From NCBI RefSeq assembly GCF_002736205.1, contig NZ_CP024091.1, positions 372,001-436,000 of the forward strand: a DNA stretch of 64,000 nt, written 5' to 3'. Positions within the stretch are counted from its first letter, which is position 1; every line of letters begins with the position of its first letter. Position numbers and translations under genes: made by a program. This document shows, piece after piece, positions 44,095 to 53,574 of the stretch. The notes under the pieces were generated by a model, which was given only the letters and a program-made list of their open reading frames with translations, did no database searches and was not told the origin of the DNA. The DNA is from Pedobacter ginsengisoli. Its GTDB lineage: Bacteria; Bacteroidota; Bacteroidia; Sphingobacteriales; Sphingobacteriaceae.

Positions 44095-44101
44095 TTGCAT
44101 C

Positions 44102-45004
44102 ATGCCGCCAGCACAAAGAAAAACACCCGTTTCGCAAAAGACTTCTGTTCCACGAAAATCTACTGTACCACGTAAAAGAGCTGCTCCCCGAAAAAAGCAA
44201 ACAAAGAAAAAGCCATGGCCAATGCAGGTTAAGTTTTTGCTTGTTGCTGTGTTACTTGTTCTGCTATCGCCTCTTTATTATGCCTATATCATTAAGGGAT
44301 TTACTTCGACCTGGAGATGGTTAAAAGATTTGGGTGAGGATCCAGCATATCGTACCTATCGCAGCTTTAATATCCGGATACCAAAAAATTATAATATACA
44401 TGGTATAGATGTTTCTTATTATCAGGGTAAGATAGATTGGAAAAGGGTTAAGGCGATGGAAGAAGATGATGTGCGCGTGCATTTTGCGTTTATAAAAGCA
44501 ACAGAGGGAATGCTTAGCGTTGATCCGTATTTTCAGCGAAACTGGCGCGAAGCTGCCAAAGTAGGTATTGTGTGTGGTGCATACCATTTTTTCAGACCGC
44601 AGAAATCGGGTAGCTGGCAGGCTAAGTTCTTTCTGCAAACTGTAAAATTTGAAGCCGGTGATTTGCCTCCTGTTGTTGACATAGAACAATTAAACGGCAC
44701 TTCGCCTGCAAATATGCGAGCGCAATTAAGGGAATTTGTTTCTTATATAGAGAAGAGAGAACAGGTAAAGCCCATTATTTATACCGGGCTTTCGTTTTAT
44801 AATGACTATTTAAAGGGCTATTTTGATGATTATCCTTTGTGGATTGCTCACTATCATCAGCCAAAGCTTAAAGTTAACGAAGCTACTAAGTGGTTCTTTT
44901 GGCAGCATTCTGATAAAGCAAGAATTTCGGGCATTAATCATGTGGTGGATTTTAATGTTTTTAAAGGCGATAGTACGGCGTTTAAACAAATGCTGATCAA
45001 ATAA
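44102..45004 (+). CDS. membrane-anchored GH25 lysozyme-like muramidase
   Basis: A 300-residue protein with a short basic N-terminal region carrying PRK repeats (KSTVPRKRAAPRKKQ), one membrane helix at about 41-61, and an extracytoplasmic GH25 domain. The domain shows IHGIDVSYYQGKIDW, FAFIKATEG, GAYHFFRP and VVDIEQLNG, which supply the acidic residues of the Chalaropsis-type lysozyme active site, and the closing LWIAHYHQP strand. It should cut the MurNAc-GlcNAc bond in peptidoglycan. The start at 44102 is preferred over a TTG at 44084 that lies within promoter boxes. No phage genes are near, so a cell-wall remodelling role is likely. Confidence 0.87.
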   Translation: MPPAQRKTPVSQKTSVPRKSTVPRKRAAPRKKQTKKKPWPMQVKFLLVAVLLVLLSPLYYAYIIKGFTSTWRWLKDLGEDPAYRTYRSFNIRIPKNYNIHGIDVSYYQGKIDWKRVKAMEEDDVRVHFAFIKATEGMLSVDPYFQRNWREAAKVGIVCGAYHFFRPQKSGSWQAKFFLQTVKFEAGDLPPVVDIEQLNGTSPANMRAQLREFVSYIEKREQVKPIIYTGLSFYNDYLKGYFDDYPLWIAHYHQPKLKVNEATKWFFWQHSDKARISGINHVVDFNVFKGDSTAFKQMLIK

Positions 45005-45119
45005 ATCCTTTTTATAGTTTGTTAGCTTATATGGTTTTAAAGAAAAATAAGTGCAGTTATAAATATATAATGAATCATTATTTCTAATATTACTGAAAAT
45101 TATTTTTAAATACTGGGGT

Positions 45120-45653
45120 ATGCAGGAGCTGGTTATTCGCATTCTGGAAAATGAGGACGAATCTGCATTTAATGAGCTTTACGAAAAGCATGCACATAAG
45201 TTTTTCCGGTTCGCAGAGTCATTTGTGGGAGAGCGGGAGGTTGCCGAAGAAATTGTAAATGATGTATTAGTAAGACTTTGGGTTGAACGAAAAGAGAACT
45301 TGCGGATCAAAAATATGCAGGTTTACCTTTATACATCAATAAAAAATGCCTCTTTAAATCATTTACGCAGTATATCTTCTAAAAGAAATAATGAAATGAA
45401 GGTAACGGAAGCGTATTATTTTCATTTATCTGTAGATCCATCCCAAATTTTGATCAGTAAGGAATTATCTGATAATATGTTACGCGCTATTAATGAGTTA
45501 CCTGCCAGATGTAAACTCATCTTTAAAATGGTGAAGGAAGATGATTTGTCCTGTAAAGAGGTAGCAAGCATTCTAGGCCTTTCTGATAAGACTGTATTTG
45601 CGCAACTGGCCATTGCCCTTAAAAAACTCGATTCAGCAATTCACAGTAAATAG
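45120..45653 (+). CDS. ECF sigma factor (FecI-like)
   Basis: A 177-residue extracytoplasmic-function sigma factor. Region 2 runs over residues 10-80 (AFNELYEKHAHKFFRFAESF, VAEEIVNDVLVRLW). Region 4 is at about 118-170 (LPARCKLIFKMVKEDDLSCK then EVASILGLSDKTV). It lies upstream of a fecR gene and a TonB-type susC with an N-terminal signalling domain, the standard transmembrane signalling cascade of Bacteroidota. It should drive the susC-susD genes when the receptor binds its glycan. The target promoter could not be located by eye. Confidence 0.9.
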   Translation: MQELVIRILENEDESAFNELYEKHAHKFFRFAESFVGEREVAEEIVNDVLVRLWVERKENLRIKNMQVYLYTSIKNASLNHLRSISSKRNNEMKVTEAYYFHLSVDPSQILISKELSDNMLRAINELPARCKLIFKMVKEDDLSCKEVASILGLSDKTVFAQLAIALKKLDSAIHSK

Positions 45654-45732
45654 AGTTTCAAAAATATTTTTATTTCTTTTAGGAATATCGATAACCTCGC
45701 GTGTCTTTACCTAAGACACACTATTTATATAT

Positions 45733-46806
45733 ATGATAAAATCCAGGTTTATTGAATTAATGGCCAAAAGCATCTCGAAGTCTTCAACACCTGAAGAATT
45801 AGCGGAGCTGGAGGAATTTTTTATTCATTTTCCGGAATATAGAAAAATGCAGGCTTTTACTGATGCATTAACTACAGAGGAAAAAGAACCAGACACTTTA
45901 GTAGAGCAAAGTGATATTAATAAAAAGATTGATGGGCTTTGGGATAAGATCAGAATAGAAGAAAGCAAAGGTACACCTGCCAAGGAGGCTAAGATGGACT
46001 CATTAATATACTGGAAGTGGGCAGCTGCTGTGTTACTAATGGGAATGTTAACAGTGTTTTTTTTCTACGGAAGAAAACCAGCTGCTTCAGATCAGTTTGC
46101 AGGTTCAGAAATGCACCGGATCTATGTTCCTTTTGGGGAAACCAAAGATGTTAAATTGTCTGACGGTACAAAAGTTAAATTAAATGCGGGTAGTACATTT
46201 ACTTATCCCGAAGTATTCTCAGCTTCAAGCAGAGAAGTAACCTTAAAAGGGGAAGGTTTTTTTGAGGTACAAAAAAATCCTAAAAGACCTTTTCTAGTTC
46301 ATACCGATAAGTTAATTGTGAAAGTATTAGGAACTGTATTTAATGTTAAGGCTTATGCAACAGATAAGAAGGTTGAAACTACGCTGCTTAGCGGAAAAAT
46401 ACTGGTTGAATTAAATGATAAGCCAGAAAAGAAGATTGTGATGATGCCTAATGAAAAGCTTACTGTTGCTAATGATTTGGAACATGGCAGAAATGATTAT
46501 AAAAAAGCTGCAGCATTAGCGTATCAGTTGGAGAGGTTGTCTGAAGTCAATGCACAGGACGTTAAGGAGATAGCCTGGCTTAATAATAAAATGATTTTTA
46601 CGAATGAAAGTTTTGAAGAAGTAGGTAAACAGATTGAGAGACGATTTGATGTAAAAATTGTATTTGACGATGAAGCTTTGAAAAAAGAAGAAATTAGCGG
46701 GGTATTTGAAGAAGAATCCCTTGAACAAGCACTCTCATTAATAAAAATGACCACTCCATTTAAGTTTAGAAGAGACAAAGGAGTAGTTCATCTCTCAGCA
46801 CAATAG
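45733..46806 (+). CDS. FecR family anti-sigma factor
   Basis: A 357-residue single-pass inner-membrane regulator. The cytoplasmic N-terminal part (1-95) binds the sigma factor. A helix at about 97-114 (AAAVLLMGMLTVFFFYG) crosses the membrane. The periplasmic FecR domain has VPFGETKDVKLSDGTKVKLN, the LKGEGFFEVQKNPKRPFLVH strand pair and VKVLGTVFNVKAY. A C-terminal secretin/TonB-like region (about 285-357) with MIFTNESFEEVGKQIERRF meets the receptor's signalling domain. It lies 79 bp after the sigma gene and completes the sigma-FecR-SusC cascade. Confidence 0.9.
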   Translation: MIKSRFIELMAKSISKSSTPEELAELEEFFIHFPEYRKMQAFTDALTTEEKEPDTLVEQSDINKKIDGLWDKIRIEESKGTPAKEAKMDSLIYWKWAAAVLLMGMLTVFFFYGRKPAASDQFAGSEMHRIYVPFGETKDVKLSDGTKVKLNAGSTFTYPEVFSASSREVTLKGEGFFEVQKNPKRPFLVHTDKLIVKVLGTVFNVKAYATDKKVETTLLSGKILVELNDKPEKKIVMMPNEKLTVANDLEHGRNDYKKAAALAYQLERLSEVNAQDVKEIAWLNNKMIFTNESFEEVGKQIERRFDVKIVFDDEALKKEEISGVFEEESLEQALSLIKMTTPFKFRRDKGVVHLSAQ

Positions 46807-46847
46807 AAAATAATTAACCAATAATAAAACCAAATTAAACTAAAACA

Positions 46848-46970
46848 ATGGAGAAATTTTATCTAACCGATTCCTAAAGATCCGCAAATAAATAAGGGAA
46901 GAATTGCAGTTCTTCCCCCTAAAAATTCGGATTTAATTCACAAGAGTAAGCGTTGTAAATGGACTTACTC
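46848..46970 (+). promoter_or_regulatory. structured leader of susC with a 9-codon open frame
   Basis: Between fecR and susC, ATG at 46848 opens a 9-codon frame (MEKFYLTDS). It is followed by two hairpins: GGGAAGAA with TTCTTCCC (46896-46917) and GAGTAAG with CTTACTC (46944-46970). No T tract follows either one. The arrangement could be a leader that controls susC expression after transcription. This is inference. Confidence 0.35.
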
Positions 46971-46998
46971 TATCCCTTAATTTTCAAAAACAAATGTA

Positions 46999-49929
46999 AT
47001 GAAAAAGATTACAAAAGCTTTTGCGTGGCTTTATATGCAACCAACTTTTAAAATAATTTTGCTAATGAAAGGAGCATTATTACTAGTTATGTTCACCTGT
47101 TTACAGGTTTCGGCGAATGTTTATTCTCAGGAAAAGTTCTCACTTAGTTTAAAACAGACGGAAGTAAGCAACATCCTCACAAAGATTCAAAAACAAAGTA
47201 ACTACCGCTTTTTTTATAATTATGCCAGTTTAAAAAAACTAGGTAAGGTAGATCTGCAGGTAAAGGATGCCGGCATCCATGCCATTATGGAAGCGTTAAT
47301 GGGTAGTAAATTGCCCTATAAAATAGCCGATGACCATGTGGTAATAATCGGTGCACCAGAAGCCCAAATTGCCATAAAAGGTAAAGTTGTTGATTCAAAG
47401 GGAGAAACACTTATAGGTGTTAGTGTTAAATTGCAGGGAACTAATATAGGGGCTACCACCAATCTAAATGGTGAGTTTGTTATTAATGCTCCTGAAAACG
47501 GCATTTTAGAGTTTACTTATGTTGGCTATGAAAAACAAGTAGTTAATATAGACGGGCGAACTAACCTGACCATTACTATGGTTGAAACAAACTCTAATTT
47601 AGACGAGATTGTAGTGGTAGGTTATGGTACATCAAAAAAAATAGATGTTACAGGGTCAATTGCTAGTGTTAAAGGTAGCGATATTCAAAACTTGCCCGTA
47701 AGTACAGTTGCCTCGGCATTGGAAGGTAGGGCTACAGGTGTTAATATTGTTCGTAATGACGGAACTCCCGGTGCGGCACCAAGTATCCGTATTCGAGGTA
47801 CCGGTACTATAAATGATGCTAATCCTTTAGTGGTAATTGATGGGGTTCCTTCAGGCAATCCTGATGCCTTAAGTGATGTTAATCCTAACGATATTGCTTC
47901 CATTGAAATATTAAAAGATGCATCGTCAAGTGCTATTTATGGTACAAGAGCTGCTAATGGAGTGGTTCTGGTAACTACTAAAAGAGGTAATTATAGTCAG
48001 AAATTGGCCACTTCTATCAATGCATATACAGGGGTTTCCAAGTCAACCAAGTATATTGACTTGCTTACAGCTCCTGATCTTTATACACTTAAAAGGGAAA
48101 GATTTACTAATGATGGGGCTGCTATTGAAGCACCATGGAATGATGCATATTATTCGACCCAGCGTACCGACTGGCAGAAAGCTATCCTGGGAAGCGGAAA
48201 AGTGAACAATATTGATCTTAACCTTCAGGGAGGTAATGAGGTTTCTACTTATTACTTTTCTACCTCTTTTTATGATGAAAAGGGAATTATTGACAAGTCT
48301 TACTTTAAACGCTTTAGTACCCGTATTAATTCGGAACACAAGATTAAGCCATGGTTAAAATTAGGGCAAAATCTACAGGTAACTTATGGGGAAACCAATG
48401 GTTTTAATAATAATGATTCTCAGACTGGTCTGCTTTTCTCAGCCTTAAGGTTTAATCCTGCAATTCCTACAATGAATGAGGACGGGACATATGGAACATC
48501 AAAAGCCTTTGCCAATCAATTGGGTGATATCAATAACCCTTATTCAACTATTCAGCAGGCTGATGCTTATAACCGTAAGTATAGGGCCATTGCGAACGTA
48601 TTTGCTGAGGTTCCAATTTTTGCCGACTTAAAGTTCCGTGCTAACTATGGTTTTGATGGTACAATTGGCCGTGGTTATTCTTTTAATATTGAAGACAGAA
48701 TCCAAACAAGAGAAACAACAAGTTCAACATTAACGCAGACAGAGGCAGAGAATTACTCTCATTTATTAGATTTGGTACTTACTTACGATAAAGTAATCAG
48801 CAAAAGCCATATCACTTTCACCGGTGGGTATTCTTCACAGAGTTTTAGAGGAAGTTATTTTTCTGCCGGCAGGGTTGGTTTTGATGATACTTCGAAAGAC
48901 CAAAGAACTTTAAGGAAGGGAAATGCCTTTTTAACTGCTGATGGTAGTTATGATGATCCATCGGGCTTAGAATCTGTTTTTGCAAGAGGGTTTTATGATT
49001 ACGATGGCAGGTTTTTAGCAACACTGACTTTTAGAGCAGATGGTTCATCGAAATTCGCTGCGGGAAATCGCTGGGGTTATTTTCCTGCATTCTCTTTAGG
49101 GTGGAGAGTATCTAATGAGAAATTCATGAAAGACATTAGCTGGATAAATAATTTAAAGATAACCGGAGGCTGGGGTGAACTGGGTAACCAGAATATACGT
49201 GGTTTCCAGTATGCAAGCTCGATAGTTGTGGGTAATACCTATGGTACAAATGGTTATACTTTTGGTGGTTTTGGTGTTAATGGTTCTGCGGTAACAATAA
49301 CAGCTAATCCTGATATTACCTGGGAGCGTGCAGCAATGACTAACGTAAGTTTGGAGGCTGGATTTTTAGATAATAAGCTAAACACTACAATTACCTATTT
49401 TGATAAAAATACCAATAAAATGCTTGTGCCTGCTTTATTAATAGGAACAGCAGGAAGAGTAACTGCTCCTGATATTAATATTGGTAATATGAACAACCGT
49501 GGTGTAGAGGCTGAGGTAAATTATCAATCGGGCGATAGTTTTAAATACTCTTTTGGAGTTAATGGTTCATTCATTAAAAATGAAGTAACCAAGCTTTATG
49601 GAGTAAATGCTTTTATTCCTTCTACCGTATACGGTCGCTCAAGTCAGGAAATTTCAAGGACTTATGAAGGTCAATCTATAGCATCTTTTTACGGATGGAA
49701 AACAGCAGGACTTTATCAAACTCAGGCAGAAGTTGATAATGATCCTTATTTGAAAAATGATACAAGAAAAGGTTCTATAAAGCCAGGAGATGTACGTTTT
49801 GTTGATATTAACGGTGATGGAATGATTGATGGGGGGATAGAACTTACCTTGGTAATCCTAATCCGAAAGCAACATTGGGCTTTCAGACCAGCTTGTCGTA
49901 CAAGGGATTTGATTTATCTGCAAACCTAA
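46999..49929 (+). CDS. SusC/RagA TonB-dependent receptor, N-terminal part (frameshifted gene)
   Basis: An outer-membrane glycan importer with a signal peptide near residues 15-40. It has a secretin/TonB short N-terminal domain (about 45-115, FSLSLKQTEVSNILTKIQK), a carboxypeptidase-regulatory-like domain (about 125-195), the TonB-box/plug entry LDEIVVVGYGTSKKIDVTGS and plug motifs VIDGVPSGNPDALSDVNP, then the barrel. The STN domain is what receives FecR signalling. The frame is lost after GDVRFVDINGDGMIDGG, in a run of six G (49831-49836). The true continuation, DRTYLGNPNPKATLGFQTS, is in another frame and belongs to the next entry. The complete gene would cover 46999-50360, about 1120 residues. 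Confidence 0.88.
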   Translation: MKKITKAFAWLYMQPTFKIILLMKGALLLVMFTCLQVSANVYSQEKFSLSLKQTEVSNILTKIQKQSNYRFFYNYASLKKLGKVDLQVKDAGIHAIMEALMGSKLPYKIADDHVVIIGAPEAQIAIKGKVVDSKGETLIGVSVKLQGTNIGATTNLNGEFVINAPENGILEFTYVGYEKQVVNIDGRTNLTITMVETNSNLDEIVVVGYGTSKKIDVTGSIASVKGSDIQNLPVSTVASALEGRATGVNIVRNDGTPGAAPSIRIRGTGTINDANPLVVIDGVPSGNPDALSDVNPNDIASIEILKDASSSAIYGTRAANGVVLVTTKRGNYSQKLATSINAYTGVSKSTKYIDLLTAPDLYTLKRERFTNDGAAIEAPWNDAYYSTQRTDWQKAILGSGKVNNIDLNLQGGNEVSTYYFSTSFYDEKGIIDKSYFKRFSTRINSEHKIKPWLKLGQNLQVTYGETNGFNNNDSQTGLLFSALRFNPAIPTMNEDGTYGTSKAFANQLGDINNPYSTIQQADAYNRKYRAIANVFAEVPIFADLKFRANYGFDGTIGRGYSFNIEDRIQTRETTSSTLTQTEAENYSHLLDLVLTYDKVISKSHITFTGGYSSQSFRGSYFSAGRVGFDDTSKDQRTLRKGNAFLTADGSYDDPSGLESVFARGFYDYDGRFLATLTFRADGSSKFAAGNRWGYFPAFSLGWRVSNEKFMKDISWINNLKITGGWGELGNQNIRGFQYASSIVVGNTYGTNGYTFGGFGVNGSAVTITANPDITWERAAMTNVSLEAGFLDNKLNTTITYFDKNTNKMLVPALLIGTAGRVTAPDINIGNMNNRGVEAEVNYQSGDSFKYSFGVNGSFIKNEVTKLYGVNAFIPSTVYGRSSQEISRTYEGQSIASFYGWKTAGLYQTQAEVDNDPYLKNDTRKGSIKPGDVRFVDINGDGMIDGGIELTLVILIRKQHWAFRPACRTRDLIYLQT

Positions 49930-50360
49930 CAGGCGTATTTGGTGTGAGTTTGTATAATGCCGACAGGATGCAGGGCATGGATCCTACCTATTCCTTTAAT
50001 CTGTATGCAGAAACATTGAACAGATGGACAGGGCCGGGAACAAGTAACTCAATACCAAGGATGTCACTGGATCGTGCAAATGAGAATTACCGTACTTCTG
50101 ACCTGTTTGTTGAAAACGGCAACTATGTTAGCCTAAAGAATCTAACAATAGGCTATACACTGCCAGATTTTATTGTTAAAAAGGCCACCTTCAATAGTTT
50201 AAGGATATATGTAACCGGTCAGAATTTATTCATGATTACCAACTATTCTGGTTATACACCTGAATTGGGATATACAAATGGCAACAGACAAAGAGGTGTT
50301 GATGTTGCTCAATATCCATCTGTACGCTCGTTCACATTTGGTTTAACCCTTAAAATCTAA
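49875..50360 (+). CDS. SusC/RagA receptor, C-terminal barrel part (frameshifted gene)
   Basis: The last 161 codons of the same susC, in another frame: LGFQTSLSYKGFDLSANLTG, YAETLNRWTGPGTSNSIPRM, then LRIYVTGQNLFMITNYSGYT and the closing strand SFTFGLTLKI that inserts the barrel. The residues just upstream (DRTYLGNPNPKA) also read in this frame back to the G6 tract. On its own it has no signal peptide and cannot work. A change of one G in the tract would restore a full receptor, so it is a broken gene, a phase-variable gene or a base-calling error. The susD gene follows after 5 bp. Confidence 0.8.
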   Translation: MGFQTSLSYKGFDLSANLTGVFGVSLYNADRMQGMDPTYSFNLYAETLNRWTGPGTSNSIPRMSLDRANENYRTSDLFVENGNYVSLKNLTIGYTLPDFIVKKATFNSLRIYVTGQNLFMITNYSGYTPELGYTNGNRQRGVDVAQYPSVRSFTFGLTLKI

Positions 50361-50365
50361 TCTCC

Positions 50366-51847
50366 ATGAAAACAAAATATATAATATATACATGTCTGCT
50401 TGCAGTTACTTTTTCTACTGCTTGTAAGAAAAATCTAGACCTCACACAGAAAGGGGTTTACAATACAGATAACTATTTTAGGAACGAAACTGATGCTGTG
50501 AATACAATTTCCGGTATCTATAATTTATTGGAACAGGAAGATTACATATCTCATGCTGAAACTACTTTTGATGTCGCATCAGACGATTATTGGCGTTCAG
50601 GAGATCATGCGGAGGATGAAGCAATAGAGAATTTGACTTATAATGCATCAAATGCACAGGTAAATTTTAGCTGGACCTATAAATATGAGACTGTTAACCG
50701 CTCAACAAATGCGATTATAAACATTCCAAAAATTACCAATATTACCCCGGCCATAAAAGACCGTAGCATGGGTGAAGCTTATTTTTTCAGGGCTTTTGGT
50801 TATTGGAGATTAATGGTGATTTACGGTGATGTACCTATTATTAGTGAGGAAGATTATGCTAAGAGTAATTTCAATATACCAAAATCTTCTATTGAGGAGG
50901 TTCGTAAACAAATTGAAGCAGACCTTTTGAAGGCTATCGATCTGTTACCGGAAAGTTATGGTGCTGCAGACTTTGGAAGGGTAAGTAAGGGGACAGCCTT
51001 AGGATTGCTGACAAAATTGTATATGTATTGGGAAAAGCTTCCTGAAGCAATTACGACTGGTGAAAAGTTAATAAACAACAGTAAGTATGCACTGGCGGCT
51101 ACTTACTCAGAGAACTTTACAAGAGCTAATAAAAACAGCACTGAGCTTTTGATGTCTGTACAAGGGTTACAAAATGTAATGTCGAATGATTATACGGTTT
51201 ATTATATTCCAAGAGCTTGGGGCGGGTATGGATTTAGTCAGCCTCTAAAAGGACTAGCAGACGAATTTGAACTAAATGACCCACGTAAAGCTGCTACACT
51301 ATTAAGTGTTGGAGATAAAATAGATTTAGGGGATGGAAAAGGCGATACAGAATTTACCTCGGACTTGTCATCAACCGGATATAGTTTCCGTAAATATGCG
51401 GTGTTTTTCCCGGCTGGTTCTTCAGAAGGAAATGGTGTAGACCATAATTATGCAGTTCCATTAATGCGATCGTCTGATATTTATCTTTTAGTTGCCGAAG
51501 CAAAGATCCGTACTCAGGGTGCTGGGGCAGGGGATGCGTTGATTAATCAGGTAAGGCGCAGAGCATCGGTTTTATTACCTCCTGTGGTTAATGCAGGAAT
51601 GAAAGAATTGATTCATGAAAGACGAGTAGAATTAGCAGGAGAGGGCGAAAGACATCAGGATTTGATGAGATGGGATAAAAAGAACTTAGTTGATATTGCC
51701 GCAATATATAATCTGGCAAAATCAAAAGCTCCGGTTGACCAGAACAAAACAGTGACTTTTATACGACCTAAACATTATTATTATCCAATTCCACAAGTTG
51801 AAATAGATAAAAGTAATGGAGTGTTAAAACAAAATCCAAATTACTAG
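50366..51847 (+). CDS. SusD/RagB family nutrient-binding lipoprotein
   Basis: A 493-residue outer-membrane lipoprotein that forms the lid over the SusC channel. The lipobox ends at Cys20 (AVTFSTACKKN). The SusD fold is seen in the TPR-like helices (RSMGEAYFFRAFGYWRLMVI, VSKGTALGLLTKLYMYWEKL) and in the C-terminal RagB block MRSSDIYLLVAEAKIRTQG with HERRVELAGEGERHQDLMRW and the closing YYYPIPQVEI. It lies 5 bp after susC. No glycosidase, sulfatase or surface glycan-binding protein follows, so the substrate is not indicated, although a galactonate operon lies 1.7 kb downstream. Confidence 0.92.
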   Translation: MKTKYIIYTCLLAVTFSTACKKNLDLTQKGVYNTDNYFRNETDAVNTISGIYNLLEQEDYISHAETTFDVASDDYWRSGDHAEDEAIENLTYNASNAQVNFSWTYKYETVNRSTNAIINIPKITNITPAIKDRSMGEAYFFRAFGYWRLMVIYGDVPIISEEDYAKSNFNIPKSSIEEVRKQIEADLLKAIDLLPESYGAADFGRVSKGTALGLLTKLYMYWEKLPEAITTGEKLINNSKYALAATYSENFTRANKNSTELLMSVQGLQNVMSNDYTVYYIPRAWGGYGFSQPLKGLADEFELNDPRKAATLLSVGDKIDLGDGKGDTEFTSDLSSTGYSFRKYAVFFPAGSSEGNGVDHNYAVPLMRSSDIYLLVAEAKIRTQGAGAGDALINQVRRRASVLLPPVVNAGMKELIHERRVELAGEGERHQDLMRWDKKNLVDIAAIYNLAKSKAPVDQNKTVTFIRPKHYYYPIPQVEIDKSNGVLKQNPNY

Positions 51848-51889
51848 TTTTACTCTTCTTGTTATTTTATACAACTTGTTTATAAAACC

Positions 51890-51963
51890 CGTCATCTCGA
51901 ACGCAGAGAGAGATCTCATGAAGTAGCATAATCAAGAGATCTCTCTCTGCGTTCGAGATGACG
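51890..51963. repeat. perfect 28-bp inverted repeat (REP/MITE-like)
   Basis: Arms at 51890-51917 and 51936-51963 are exact inverse copies over 28 bp around an 18-nt loop. They start CGTCATCTCGAACGCAGAG and end inversely GAGATGACG. The shorter palindrome at 16607-16636 shares the outer CGTCATCTC. The element sits between susD and a GNAT gene, where it may also act as a terminator. The structure suits a mobilised palindromic repeat of the REP type. Confidence 0.85.
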
Positions 51964-52075
51964 ATATTATCAAGGAAATGGCTGTTGTTGCTGGCTGCAA
52001 CAACAGCCCTATTTTTATATGTTTTAAATTAAACACCTAAAAGTTATAGATTAGATTTTTATTTCTAGCAAGGTT

Positions 52076-52498
52076 ATGAACATCAGAAAAGCAGAACTTA
52101 AGGATGCCGGTGCTATTCGGATTTTAATGGAACAGCTTGGTTATCCAACCGAAGAAGGGTTTATGACGAAAAAGCTGGAATCTTTTTCAGATAGAACTGA
52201 TCATCGGGATCTTGTTTGTGAATTAGAGGGAGAAGTACTGGGCTTTATTTCTATTCACTTTATTCCTCAAATTGCTTTTGAAGCAGACTATGCTGTAATT
52301 AGCTATTTTGTGGTTGATGATGATTCCAGGAGCCTGGGAATTGGTAAAGCTTTAGAAGAACACTGTACGGCATTAGCTGTTGAAAGGAAGTGTAAACGTA
52401 TTATGGTTCATAGTAATGCAAGACGCACCGATGCGCATCGGTTTTATTTAAGGCAGGGTTTTGTTGAATATCCTAAGGACTTTGTAAAGTTCTTATAG
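52076..52498 (+). CDS. GNAT family N-acetyltransferase
   Basis: A 140-residue acetyltransferase. The N-terminal MNIRKAELKDAGAIRILMEQ helix pair, the VISYFVVDDDSRSLGIGKAL acetyl-CoA loop near 83-102 and the RRTDAHRFYLRQGFVEYPKD end are typical GNAT features. The substrate is unknown. It is separated from susD by the palindromic repeat and probably has its own promoter. It has no evident link to neighbours. Confidence 0.82.
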   Translation: MNIRKAELKDAGAIRILMEQLGYPTEEGFMTKKLESFSDRTDHRDLVCELEGEVLGFISIHFIPQIAFEADYAVISYFVVDDDSRSLGIGKALEEHCTALAVERKCKRIMVHSNARRTDAHRFYLRQGFVEYPKDFVKFL

Positions 52499-52577
52499 GG
52501 GGTGTGCTATCGCAATTTTATCAGCATGGCATAAAGATTGCAGTTCTATTATTTTGACTTATAAATTTAATAGGATT

Positions 52578-53453
52578 ATGAAATTTTCCAGTTTAATACC
52601 AGTAGTACTGATTGCAGCTGTGGTAACTCAAGGTTGTGTAAGTAGCAAAAAGTATAAAGATCTTCAAGCTAGTTATGATCAATTGAAGGAAAAGAGCAAG
52701 GACTTGAATCAGAAATATCAGTCCGGTCAACAGGACCTGTCTGGATCTACATCACGTGTTAAAAGCTTAGAAGAGCAGATTGCTTCTGAAAAAGCAAATT
52801 CAGCTTCATTGCAGGCAGCGCTTGATAAGTGTTTGAGCTCTACAAGCCAGGGGAACGTAAACATCTCCAAATTGGTTGATGAAATTAATGCTTCGAATAA
52901 ATACATCCAGCATTTAGTAAATACTAAAAACAAAAGTGATTCACTTAATTTAGTGTTAACCAATAATCTGACCCGTTCACTAAGCAGAGAAGAAATGAGA
53001 GATGTTGATGTGAAAGTGCTTAAGGGGGTAGTTTACATCTCTTTGTCGGATAATATGCTATATAAATCGGGCAGCTATGAGATTTCTGATAAAGCGGGTG
53101 AAACGCTAAATAAAATTGCCAAGATCATTAAAGATTACCAGGGCTACGACGTATTGATTGAGGGTAATACTGATAATGTGCCCATTTCGCAGACAAATAT
53201 TCGTAACAACTGGGATTTAAGTGCATTAAGAGCATCATCAGTAGTTCAATCGTTACAAAATAATTATGGTGTAGAGCCAAAACGCCTAACTGCTGGTGGT
53301 AGAGGTGAATATAATCCTGTTGCAGGGAATGATACACCTGATGGCAAGGCAAGAAACAGACGTACACAGATTATTATAACACCTAAATTAGATCAGTTTA
53401 TGGAGTTAATAGGTAAAGCTCCTGAACAAGCTACAGAACCTGTAAAAGAATAA
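52578..53453 (+). CDS. OmpA-family peptidoglycan-binding lipoprotein
   Basis: A 291-residue protein. The lipobox VTQGC gives a lipidated Cys at about residue 20 after the hydrophobic MKFSSLIPVVLIAA. A predicted coiled coil (about 25-110, KDLQASYDQLKEKSKDLNQK and LEEQIASEKANS) leads to the OmpA_C domain with YISLSDNMLYKSGSYEI, GNTDNVPI and LTAGGRGEYNPVA plus NRRTQII. It ties the outer membrane to peptidoglycan. The longer frame starts with TTG at 52554, but the ATG at 52578 starts the signal peptide exactly, so it was chosen. Confidence 0.88.
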   Translation: MKFSSLIPVVLIAAVVTQGCVSSKKYKDLQASYDQLKEKSKDLNQKYQSGQQDLSGSTSRVKSLEEQIASEKANSASLQAALDKCLSSTSQGNVNISKLVDEINASNKYIQHLVNTKNKSDSLNLVLTNNLTRSLSREEMRDVDVKVLKGVVYISLSDNMLYKSGSYEISDKAGETLNKIAKIIKDYQGYDVLIEGNTDNVPISQTNIRNNWDLSALRASSVVQSLQNNYGVEPKRLTAGGRGEYNPVAGNDTPDGKARNRRTQIIITPKLDQFMELIGKAPEQATEPVKE

Positions 53454-53574
53454 GCAGGTATAGGCTAAGCTGATTTGTAAAATATTGCAAATCAGAATAA
53501 AGAAGCATGACATTACGAGGATAAATGTTTTTTATTTTTATCTTACGTTATTGTTCATGCTTTTTTTATGCCAA

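Noticed and set aside
44084..44101. TTG start of the GH25 gene
   Set aside because: The codon lies within two TAnnTTTG promoter matches; the ATG at 44102 fits better.
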